A DNA stretch of 6,072 nt, taken from an uncultured Christensenellaceae bacterium. GTDB lineage: Bacteria > Bacillota > Clostridia > Christensenellales > Christensenellaceae. The translations under genes and the position numbers were made by a program. Shown piece by piece: positions 1 through 4,226 of this stretch (positions within the stretch are counted from its first letter, which is position 1; each line of letters starts with the position of its first letter). The notes under the pieces were generated by a model that had not been told where the DNA came from, did not search any database, and saw only the letters and a list, made by a program, of their open reading frames with translations. The stretch is from positions 1 to 6,072 of the forward strand of contig CAKSBK010000069.1 of assembly GCA_934438035.1 (NCBI GenBank), in the 5' to 3' direction.

Positions 1-57
1 TAATTAATCATTGGGAGAAAGAAATAAATACCGCTAATATGATTATCAAATCAGCAA
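1..57 (+). repeat. Intergenic repeat A, copy 1
   Basis: This segment matches 708-764 at 56 of 57 positions; the one difference is T at 40 against A at 747. In the second copy the repeat begins at the last base of a Leu codon and includes the final Asn codon and TAA stop of the 44-residue gene. By analogy, bases 2-7 (AATTAA) are probably the Asn-stop end of a related gene lying to the left of the window. That gene is inferred, not seen. A weak promoter-like pair (TTGGGA at 11-16, TAATAT at 35-40, 18-base spacer) lies inside it. The repeat leads directly into the ribosome site of the CPCC gene. Confidence 0.85.
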
Positions 58-78
58 ATATAAAGGAGTATAAATACC

Positions 79-273
79 ATGGCATATACGAAAATTTGTC
101 CCGTTTGCGGGAAGCATATATTCAAAGAACCTTTTGAAGAATGTCCTATTTGCAATTGGCAAAATGATGAATATCAAGAAGAAAGACCGGATAAAGGGGG
201 AACAGGCTGGTGTAATACTATGTCCTTAAATGAAGCAAGAGAAGCCTATAAAAACGGCAAAGAAATCAACTAA
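79..273 (+). CDS. Small cysteine-rich CPCC-family protein
   Basis: A 64-residue protein with two CPxC knuckles: CPVCG at residues 7-11 and CPIC at 22-25. A WQNDEYQ segment follows, then a GGTGW turn and an NEAREAYKNG tail. This order (CPxCG, CPxCxW, D-x-Q, GG, SL-x-EAR) is that of the Cys_rich_CPCC family, although the signature CPCC is CPVC here. Four cysteines probably bind one zinc ion. Members are soluble, small and of unknown biochemical role. Some occur in arrays of small accessory or immunity-like genes, which fits this setting but does not prove it. The start is fixed by AAAGGAG at 62-68, ten bases before ATG. The gene sits between repeat A and repeat B. Confidence 0.85.
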   Translation: MAYTKICPVCGKHIFKEPFEECPICNWQNDEYQEERPDKGGTGWCNTMSLNEAREAYKNGKEIN

Positions 274-329
274 AAATTCAATATAAATCAGACACAACTT
301 TTTAAAGAGTTAAAAGGAGTATCACTTTG
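271..329 (+). repeat. Intergenic repeat B, copy 1 (leader of the 66-residue gene)
   Basis: It runs from the TAA stop of the CPCC gene to the TTG start of the next gene. It aligns with 525-582 with few mismatches and one single-base indel, including an unbroken shared block covering ACAACTTTTTAAAGAGTT and the ribosome site AAAAGGAG (312-319). The similarity continues into the coding region to about base 405. A shorter relative of its first part occurs at 961-997. Confidence 0.85.
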
Positions 330-527
330 AAAGAAATGGAAAATAAAAAACCAGATTATTATGGTGATGAAGATAGTCCTATTCTTGGTTGTATTAACCA
401 ACCAGAAACAGGAAGTAAATACAGAATAAGAGATTTAGACAAGTATTGTAAGAGAGAAGAAGCAAAAGGCAGAACCTTTGCTGATATAAAAGCAAGTGGC
501 GAATTAGAACAGTTTAGAATTAAGTAA
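327..527 (+). CDS. Small PDYYG-motif protein, paralogue 1 (TTG start)
   Basis: A 66-residue protein of unknown function. Residues 9-27 (PDYYGDEDSPILGCINQPE) match the same positions of the 44-residue neighbour almost exactly. After that the two proteins diverge: this one continues with a basic segment and a DLDKYCKREEAKGRTFADIK helix-like tail. The TTG start is supported in two ways. It lies seven bases after AAAAGGAG, exactly as ATG does in the paralogue (TTTG against TATG in otherwise matching DNA), and it gives both proteins the same distance to the shared motif. An internal ATG at 336 is the alternative. No signal peptide or membrane segment is seen. It probably shares a transcript with its neighbours, as no terminator lies between them. 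Confidence 0.7.
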   Translation: MKEMENKKPDYYGDEDSPILGCINQPETGSKYRIRDLDKYCKREEAKGRTFADIKASGELEQFRIK

Positions 528-582
528 AAATCCAATATAATCAAACACAACTTTTTAAAGAGTTAAAAGGAGTATAACTATG
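525..582 (+). repeat. Intergenic repeat B, copy 2 (leader of the 44-residue gene)
   Basis: It begins at the TAA of the 66-residue gene and ends in the ATG of the next gene. It is nearly identical to 271-329, and AAAAGGAG sits at 565-572 with the same seven-base spacing to the start codon. Both stop-to-start spacers being the same suggests tandem duplication of a leader plus gene unit. Confidence 0.85.
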
Positions 583-714
583 AACGAAAAGGGGTTTGTA
601 AAACCAGATTATTATGGTGAAGAAGATAGTCCTATTCTTGCTTGTATCAATCACCCGGAAGAATTTGTTGCTAATTGGAATAACCTAACAGAACAACACC
701 AAAGGCTTAATTAA
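580..714 (+). CDS. Small PDYYG-motif protein, paralogue 2
   Basis: A 44-residue protein that starts MNEKGFVKPDYYGEEDSPIL and ends in QRLN before TAA. Residues 9-27 are nearly the same as in the 66-residue gene on its left, whereas the remaining 17 residues (EFVANWNNLTEQHQRLN from residue 28) are unrelated. The final codons lie inside repeat A. This shows that the unit's 3' boundary is the same as that of the gene inferred to end at base 7. The ATG is preceded at seven bases by AAAAGGAG. I do not recognise the family. It may be either the complete short form or a truncated version of a longer relative. The duplicated 5' end and the strong ribosome site argue that it is expressed. Confidence 0.65.
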   Translation: MNEKGFVKPDYYGEEDSPILACINHPEEFVANWNNLTEQHQRLN

Positions 715-764
715 TCATTGGGAGAAAGAAATAAATACCGCTAATAAGATTATCAAATCAGCAA
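708..764 (+). repeat. Intergenic repeat A, copy 2
   Basis: The second copy of the 57-base repeat found at 1-57, one mismatch apart. It spans the end of the 44-residue gene and runs towards the 56-residue gene. After base 764 the two copies differ, and each leads to a different gene with its own ribosome site. Confidence 0.85.
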
Positions 765-792
765 GACTTGAATTAGAAAGGAGAAATAATCA

Positions 793-963
793 ATGAGAAA
801 ATTAACGGATTTTGCTATAAATTCTATAATAGACGAACTTGAAGAAAGATATGAGGAAGCTAAAAAGGAGGTTGAAGCAGACCCGACTAATGAGTATAAG
901 CAATCTATGTATGTTGCTTTTTTACAAGTTCACGAAATTATAGAAGATAGAATAGACCTATAA
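793..963 (+). CDS. Small charged helical protein of unknown function
   Basis: A 56-residue protein, starting MRKLTDFAINSIIDELEERY and ending HEIIEDRIDL. The sequence is rich in Glu, Lys and Ile, and two amphipathic helices (about residues 6-29 and 33-54) separated by a DPTN turn (30-33) can be read from the pattern. The second helix contains QSMYVAFLQVHEIIEDR. GAAAGGAG (776-783) lies nine bases before ATG. No known domain is recognised; a helical-hairpin partner or antitoxin-like protein is possible but unproven. It is the last gene of the repeat-linked array and is followed by a degenerate repeat B and the array terminator. It occupies the same slot (A, cargo, B) as the CPCC gene. Confidence 0.7.
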   Translation: MRKLTDFAINSIIDELEERYEEAKKEVEADPTNEYKQSMYVAFLQVHEIIEDRIDL

Positions 964-997
964 AACCAAATATAAACACCAAAAACTTTAAGAGTTA
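961..997 (+). repeat. Degenerate repeat B, copy 3
   Basis: After the TAA of the 56-residue gene the DNA reads TAAAACCAAATATAAACACC, then AAAAACTTTAAGAGTTAA. This aligns with the first part of the spacers at 271 and 525 (TAAAAATCCAATATAATCA, then ACAACTTTTTAAAGAGTTAA) with small gaps. The copy has no ribosome site; instead its end forms the left arm of the terminator hairpin. Confidence 0.6.
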
Positions 998-1055
998 ATC
1001 AGAGAAGCTTACTTATTAGCAGAAGTAATAAAACTGATTAACTCTTTTTATTTTG
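990..1055 (+). terminator. Rho-independent terminator of the small-gene array
   Basis: A perfect 13-bp stem is formed by AAGAGTTAATCAG (990-1002) and CTGATTAACTCTT (1034-1046). Inside the 31-base loop a smaller TTACTT/AAGTAA stem can form. The right arm runs into TTTTTATTTTG. It closes the small-gene array on the plus strand. Confidence 0.8.
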
Positions 1056-1135
1056 TCTTTTTACGGAAGAGACGATAAATAACAACTGAATAAAGGAACG
1101 GCAAGCACGCCGTAACTTATAAAAGTGAAATATTT

Positions 1136-1222
1136 ATGGAAGAAAATAAAAATCAAGGTGTAACTGATAATTCTGCTAATGAACAAACCGAACGGCAGAG
1201 CGAACAAAGTCTATGGTGTTGA
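1136..1222 (+). pseudogene. 28-residue ORF, possible truncated gene start
   Basis: ATG is followed by 27 codons giving a hydrophilic, Asn/Gln/Glu-rich peptide (MEENKNQGVTDNSANEQTER, then QSEQSLWC), then TGA. A weak AAGTGA lies upstream. A short hairpin (ACGGC/GCCGT at about 1099-1114) sits before it. The composition resembles the disordered N-terminus of larger mobile-element proteins, so it may be the stump of a deleted gene. Its 3' end overlaps the -35 box of the next operon. No function can be assigned, and it could be non-coding. The rest of the 964-1279 stretch holds the terminator, this ORF and the promoter only. Confidence 0.3.
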
Positions 1223-1247
1223 TAATGTAACTACACGATGCTATATT
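1219..1247 (+). promoter_or_regulatory. Sigma-A type promoter for the DUF2442-RHH operon
   Basis: TTGATA (1219-1224) and TATATT (1242-1247) are separated by 17 bases, with an extended -10 TG at 1239-1240. Transcription would start near 1254, leaving a leader of about 26 bases before the ATG at 1280. This excludes the upstream in-frame ATG at 1238 as the translation start, since it would precede the -10 box. Confidence 0.7.
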
Positions 1248-1279
1248 ATATACAGAAGTTAAACAAAGGAGATAAATCA

Positions 1280-1579
1280 ATGCCAAATTGTGAAATGCCG
1301 CCGGAAGTAAAAGAATATTTTGATAACGGCTGTCGCACTATTACCAAAGTTGTAGCCAATGATGACTATACCTTAACGCTTACATTTGATAACGGCGAAG
1401 TAAAGCTTTATGATATGAAACCCTTTCTCTATACTAATGCTTACAGAAAATTAAATGATATATCCTTTTTTAATACAGCACATATAGTATTGGATTATAC
1501 TGTCGGCTGGAATGATGAAATTGATATTTGTCCTGATAGTGCCTATCAAGATAGTATACCCTATAATGAGGTAGTATAA
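1280..1579 (+). CDS. DUF2442 domain protein
   Basis: A 99-residue protein from the ATG chosen here, which lies eight bases after AAAGGAG (1265-1271) and downstream of the promoter. A longer frame from 1238 has no ribosome site. Residues about 19-80 show the DUF2442 pattern: ITKVVANDDYTLTLTFDNGE, then VKLYDMKPFL, a ...FFNTAHIV strand, and an acidic WNDEIDICPDSAY end. The family is a small mostly-beta fold of unknown biochemical role, usually encoded in short operons in accessory DNA. The stop codon overlaps the start of the ribbon-helix-helix gene, so the two are translated together. A regulatory or toxin-antitoxin-like partnership is inference. Confidence 0.8.
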   Translation: MPNCEMPPEVKEYFDNGCRTITKVVANDDYTLTLTFDNGEVKLYDMKPFLYTNAYRKLNDISFFNTAHIVLDYTVGWNDEIDICPDSAYQDSIPYNEVV

Positions 1580-1734
1580 TGGCAGCAAAGACGCAACTAC
1601 TTCAACTTAGGCTTAGTGTAGAAGAAAAGGAACTGATACAGCAGCAGGCGGACAAGCTCGGCTTATCAATGGCAAGATATTTAGTAATGCTTGCTTTAAA
1701 GGATAAGCAAAAAGAAGATAAAAATACAATCTAA
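1579..1734 (+). CDS. Ribbon-helix-helix DNA-binding protein
   Basis: A 51-residue protein. The layout fits the Arc/CopG/MobC ribbon-helix-helix fold: a beta-strand TQLLQLRLS (residues 5-13), helix 1 EEKELIQQQADKLG (15-28), the LS turn, helix 2 MARYLVMLALKD (31-42), and a short charged tail. Such proteins bind DNA as dimers and act as antitoxins, operon autorepressors or mobilisation accessory factors. The start shares one base with the stop of the DUF2442 gene (TAATG), indicating translational coupling. It probably represses its own promoter at 1219-1247, as many such proteins do, but no clear operator was identified. No relaxase or toxin gene of a known family is visible next to it. Confidence 0.75.
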   Translation: MAAKTQLLQLRLSVEEKELIQQQADKLGLSMARYLVMLALKDKQKEDKNTI

Positions 1735-1794
1735 TATTTTAGAAAAAATTCCGCCACAATGCTTAAAAAGGCGGTTATAATGGGAGAAATAAAT

Positions 1795-1819
1795 GTTCGA
1801 CTTCCCCTCGCCTCCGCCA
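1795..1819 (+). other. tRNA/tmRNA 3'-end-like segment, possible attachment-site remnant
   Basis: The segment starts GTTCGACTTCCCC and ends CGCCTCCGCCA. This is the shape of a T-loop (TTCGACT), T-stem 3' strand, seven-base acceptor strand, discriminator G and CCA. One extra T makes the loop fit imperfect. Nothing upstream supplies the rest of a tRNA or tmRNA, so it is not a functional RNA gene. Integrating elements commonly carry such a 3'-end fragment at one border. It sits where the AT-rich accessory stretch ends, which supports but does not prove that reading. Confidence 0.35.
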
Positions 1820-1827
1820 AAACGTAA

Positions 1828-1853
1828 AAACACCGCATTGTTATGCGGTGTTT
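1828..1853 (+). terminator. Perfect hairpin, probable terminator after the RHH gene
   Basis: AAACACCGCA (1828-1837) and TGCGGTGTTT (1844-1853) form a perfect 10-bp stem with a six-base TTGTTA loop. The plus-strand tail is TTTCTCTGTTTG. Read on the minus strand the stem is followed by five T residues, so it may work in both directions. A weaker CCGCC/GGCGG stem lies at 1751-1774. Confidence 0.65.
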
Positions 1854-1915
1854 CTCTGTTTGTACACGATTTTTTAAAAAGTATTTTATACCTAAACTTT
1901 TGAAAATCATTTCAT

Positions 1916-1967
1916 AAAAAACACTTTTAAGCATCTCGAATTTCGAAATCCATTAAAAGCGTTTTTT
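1916..1967 (-). terminator. Long AT-rich hairpin, candidate minus-strand terminator
   Basis: AAAAAACACTTTTAA (1916-1930) and TTAAAAGCGTTTTTT (1953-1967) are inverted repeats with one mismatch, which becomes a G-U pair in minus-strand RNA. That RNA would have a 15-bp stem ending in six U residues. It is the first terminator-like structure downstream of the Thg1-like gene, about 310 bases past its stop. The loop holds the palindrome ATTTCGAAAT. The right arm is followed directly by the palindrome GGGTACCC (1968-1975). It could equally be a small dispersed repeat. Confidence 0.4.
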
Positions 1968-1975
1968 GGGTACCC

Positions 1976-2275
1976 TACTCTCCTCCATACAATGCGGCCT
2001 TTTGACTTTCTCGTCATAGCCGTTCTCATATAATGACGCACAGTTCCGCAAATATTCGCTGTTATTAATAATAAGCAGGTATTACGCGCCAAAAAAAACA
2101 TCTTAACCGCATAATTCGGATAATCTTTAGACCACGGCGCTTCTTAAACGGTCATGCCCTCGCAAAAGCCATCGGCATATGCGCAGCCTGCAAAGTCTTT
2201 AAAAACATCTGCCTGCATAAAGCACGCTTATGGTGTTTTTTATTTAACTCAAGCTGAGCCTTTGATTGTTAGCTA
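1976..2275. other. Spacer without a convincing gene
   Basis: Only short frames without ribosome sites are present. A minus-strand frame from ATG at 2218 to a TAA at 2144 gives 24 residues, and it continues in frame past that stop with protein-like codons (EAPWSKDYPNYAVKMFF). This might be a decayed gene end, but the evidence is thin. A GCTAT-T-ATAGC palindrome overlaps the stop of the Thg1-like gene (2272-2282). Nothing else is seen. Confidence 0.4.
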
Positions 2276-3028
2276 TTATAGCATTTTCGAGATAAATTCG
2301 GCATACTCCTCCCTGAGCGGAATCTCGAAATCCGCCTTGAGCGCACGTCTTTGCGCAGTTTTCGTTTCACCCGTAACAGGATTATAACCCTGCTTGATAA
2401 ACTTATCCCAATAGACGCCAATTCCGTATTTCTGCCAGCTTGGCAGCTTATCGAAGTTAATCCCGTTCTGAAAAAGCAGCTCATTTTTGAAAGTGGCTGA
2501 CCTGCCTTCAAGCATCTTTGCAGCCTCGGTAACGCTCATGCCCTGCTTTCGCAGCGTCCAATAGCAATGTGAATTCAAAGAGTTGCGATGCGCGTCCTCC
2601 TGTCTCCACAGGAAGTAATCCTGCACACGCTCTATCGTCGGAAGCGGTACCATCCTGCAGTCAAATATTGCCTGCCGTCCCAGCTGCATTGAGAAGGCTG
2701 CGCTGGCTACGCCCGCCAACAGTGAGTTATACTTCCTGACTTTGCGTCCAAAATTTTTCTCTTCCGGATGGAACAGCAGGGATATTTCATCGCTTTCGGT
2801 ATAACCGTAAACGACGCGGAAACCGTAATTCATAAGCGCCTTTACGGTCTCTATCATCATGTCCCGGAAACGCTCGTCAAACGGAGCCTCGAAACGGCAT
2901 ATCTCCTTCGTCATACGGGTAAAGCAATTGCCGTCCAAACGAGCAACAAGATAAAGTTCCGGCAGAAGCACCTGGTCAAGAGATTCCTCGTATACTCGCA
3001 TTTTTGCGTCAAGCTCGTCGAAATTCAT
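2276..3028 (-). CDS. Thg1-like protein (tRNA 5'-end 3'-5' nucleotidyltransferase)
   Basis: A 250-residue soluble protein of the Thg1/TLP family, which adds nucleotides to RNA 5' ends in the 3'-5' direction. Eukaryotic Thg1 adds G-1 to tRNA-His; bacterial TLPs mainly repair 5'-truncated tRNAs. The metal-binding palm motifs are present: ARLDGNCFTR (D32) and GYTESDEISLLF (D80, E81). They are followed by the FGRKVRKYNS...AGVASAAF helix (93-112) and the family's RQEDAHRNSLNSHCYW segment (142-157), equivalent to the HINNLYN region of eukaryotic enzymes. The length is normal and no key residue is missing. GGAGGGA (3036-3042) lies seven bases before ATG, inside the kinase gene, whose TAA directly abuts this start. 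That linkage to a 5'-kinase suggests repair of cleaved RNA rather than tRNA-His maturation. Confidence 0.92.
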   Translation of the reverse strand: MNFDELDAKMRVYEESLDQVLLPELYLVARLDGNCFTRMTKEICRFEAPFDERFRDMMIETVKALMNYGFRVVYGYTESDEISLLFHPEEKNFGRKVRKYNSLLAGVASAAFSMQLGRQAIFDCRMVPLPTIERVQDYFLWRQEDAHRNSLNSHCYWTLRKQGMSVTEAAKMLEGRSATFKNELLFQNGINFDKLPSWQKYGIGVYWDKFIKQGYNPVTGETKTAQRRALKADFEIPLREEYAEFISKML

Positions 3029-3493
3029 TTATGCTTCCCTCCATTCCGATATTATCATATCCGTTCCGTCGTTTGCAACAAAATACAGCTCATCAAAGCC
3101 CTCGGAATAACTCGGAAGCTCCAAACGGTTTTGGGTAGCCGCAATTGCCTTTTCCGGTATCCTTTCCTTCCCTTCCCGAGTATTATTCCGTTTAATACAT
3201 TCCTTAAGGCGCGACTGCATGAAATATCCGATAATGCGGTAGCCGTTTTCTTTTGCAGGAAGAATGTAACGCGCCCTGTCTTCACGGGTTGGATTGGTAT
3301 TATCCGCCACATAGCTGCAGCCGGATTCATAGCACCGGTCAATCAACCGCTTTTCGTTATTTCTTGTTTTCAGCGTATCAAGATTGACGCGCTGAACGCC
3401 GGGCAAATAACGTGCGCAGAATAACGATTTGCCGCTTCCTTGGATTCCGATCATGATATAAACAGTTCCGGGCCCAATATCAATCATCTTCAT
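3029..3493 (-). CDS. Polynucleotide 5'-kinase-like P-loop protein
   Basis: A 154-residue single-domain protein (from ATG at 3493) like the kinase domain of PNKP and T4 polynucleotide kinase (AAA_33 type). It would transfer the ATP gamma-phosphate to a 5'-hydroxyl end of RNA or DNA. Walker A is GIQGSGKS (residues 16-23, K22). VNLDTLK holds the likely catalytic base D39, VADNTNPT (62-69) matches PNKP's IDNTNP, and a basic lid (CIKRNNTREGKERIP) and a LPSYSEGFDELYFV end follow. The usual Arg before the catalytic Asp (NRD) is Leu here. There is no phosphatase or ligase domain. Starts at TTG 3508 or ATG 3487 are also possible; none has a strong ribosome site, so translation is probably coupled to the upstream gene, which it overlaps by 14 bases. 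Confidence 0.85.
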   Translation of the reverse strand: MKMIDIGPGTVYIMIGIQGSGKSLFCARYLPGVQRVNLDTLKTRNNEKRLIDRCYESGCSYVADNTNPTREDRARYILPAKENGYRIIGYFMQSRLKECIKRNNTREGKERIPEKAIAATQNRLELPSYSEGFDELYFVANDGTDMIISEWREA

Positions 3494-3920
3494 AATACAA
3501 CAGTTCAATATCTCTGTAGTATTGCTCCATAGCCGTCCGGTCGCCCGCTTTCAGTCGGTTCAGTATCCGAGCATACTCTTCCACAGCTATCTTATCCTCC
3601 GCCTTGTAGCGAAACCATAAGCTTTGATACTCGCTTTCATAATCAAGCGATAATTCAATTACTCTTGGCTTAAATGTACGTGAAGGGCGAATGTTTTCTA
3701 TACAGTCAAGCGGCACCCATTCAAGCGAATAACTGCTTTTAAATCTGTTTAGACCCATTACGACAACCCTATTATTTTCAAGGTTCCTGCTTATATAAAC
3801 CTTCCTGCCTCCGGGGAAAACCGCCACACCGTATTTTGTTTCGCCATTTTCATCAATACGCTTCTTGACAATATTGCCGATAACGCAATACTTCATCATT
3901 CCTGTGTAATTAGACGCCAT
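3480..3920 (-). CDS. Conserved-looking protein of unknown function, first gene of the repair operon
   Basis: A 146-residue soluble protein that I do not recognise. The start at 3920 is set by AAAGGAGG (3927-3934) six bases upstream; a longer frame to 3965 would overlap the promoter region and lacks a ribosome site. Residues 8-90 read as a run of beta-strands (YCVIGNIVKKRI, YGVAVFPGGRKVYISRNL, RVVVMGLNRF, YSLEWVPLDCIE, FKPRVIELSL), suggesting a small beta-barrel. The C-terminal part is helical and acidic (AEDKIAVEEYARILNRLKAG, ending LLYYEDD). Many Arg and Lys residues in the barrel region would suit RNA binding, which is inference. As first gene of an operon with a 5'-kinase and a Thg1-like enzyme it may be a substrate-recognition or regulatory subunit. 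Confidence 0.75.
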   Translation of the reverse strand: MASNYTGMMKYCVIGNIVKKRIDENGETKYGVAVFPGGRKVYISRNLENNRVVVMGLNRFKSSYSLEWVPLDCIENIRPSRTFKPRVIELSLDYESEYQSLWFRYKAEDKIAVEEYARILNRLKAGDRTAMEQYYRDIELLYYEDD

Positions 3921-3946
3921 GAGAATCCTCCTTTCGGGTCTTTGAG

Positions 3947-3992
3947 TTATCCGTTTTTTCCACAAAATAATTATACCGCATCAATCGGATAA
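3947..3992. promoter_or_regulatory. Inverted repeat flanking the -10 box, possible operator
   Basis: TTATCCG (3947-3953) and CGGATAA (3986-3992) are exact inverted repeats 32 bases apart. Their centre (about 3969.5) falls at the edge of the TATAAT box of the operon promoter. A dimeric or looping regulator could use them. Seven-base arms can arise by chance, and another CGGATAA occurs at 2117-2123. Confidence 0.3.
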
Positions 3993-3998
3993 AAACCA
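3970..3998 (-). promoter_or_regulatory. Candidate promoter of the kinase/Thg1-like operon
   Basis: On the minus strand a consensus TATAAT lies at 3975-3970, giving a start near 3963 and a leader of about 43 bases. The -35 is poor (TGGTTT at 17-base spacing, or TTGTGG at 20), so an activator or weak expression is possible. Confidence 0.5.
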
Positions 3999-4041
3999 CA
4001 AAAACAGTACTCAAGCTGCGCTTGCAATAATACGTTATAAC

Positions 4042-4082
4042 AAAAAAGCCCGCCGAAAATCATCCTCCGAGCGGATTGCTTA
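4042..4082 (-). terminator. Rho-independent terminator, minus strand
   Basis: In minus-strand RNA, AAGC and CCGCT (split by a three-base bulge, 4082-4070) pair with GGCGG and GCTT (4054-4046), followed by six T residues (4047-4042). The stem begins at the TAA that ends the frame at 4080-4226. It is the first clear terminator downstream of the sensor kinase, separating that operon from the repair operon. Confidence 0.6.
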
Positions 4083-4226
4083 CACCATATAAATCGTCCT
4101 CTTTTCCTGCTGCTTTTGCGCCTGTTTTTCGTATACGCTTGCTTTCTGCGCGGCTGAAGCTCGTTTTTGCTCCTTTTAGGCTCCGTTTTCTCTTACTATT
4201 TCCTTATTCCCCCGCCGGTATTGCAT
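4080..4226 (-). pseudogene. Stop-interrupted small reading frame before the terminator
   Basis: One minus-strand frame runs from ATG 4226 to TAA 4080 with a single internal TAA after 16 codons. The first part reads MQYRRGNKEIVRENGA. The second part (KEQKRASAAQKASVYEKQ, ending QQEKRTIYMV) has a strongly protein-like, Gln/Lys/Ala-rich composition and stops exactly where the terminator begins. This suggests a decayed small gene, not recognised. An AAAGGAG follows the internal stop but no usable start codon is near it. The remaining bases up to 4385 show no ribosome site, RNA or repeat that I can support. Confidence 0.3.

Noticed and set aside
1..1000. CRISPR array
   Set aside because: Repeats A and B are long, only two or three copies each, and separated by coding genes rather than uniform spacers.
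1238..1279. Upstream ATG for the DUF2442 gene
   Set aside because: It precedes the -10 box of the operon's promoter and has no ribosome site; ATG 1280 has both.
1793..1903. 36-residue plus-strand frame starting MFDFPSPPPKRKN
   Set aside because: A GGGAGA lies upstream, but the frame crosses the perfect hairpin at 1828-1853 and the tRNA-like segment explains its first codons better.
1731..2101. Minus-strand frames of 64 and 67 residues
   Set aside because: They run through the terminator hairpins and the tRNA-end-like segment, lack ribosome sites, and read like translations of non-coding DNA (EARGSRTF across the acceptor strand).
2768..3424. 218-residue plus-strand open frame
   Set aside because: It lies antisense across the Thg1-like and kinase genes, which have clear motifs and ribosome sites; its own translation matches nothing and has no ribosome site.
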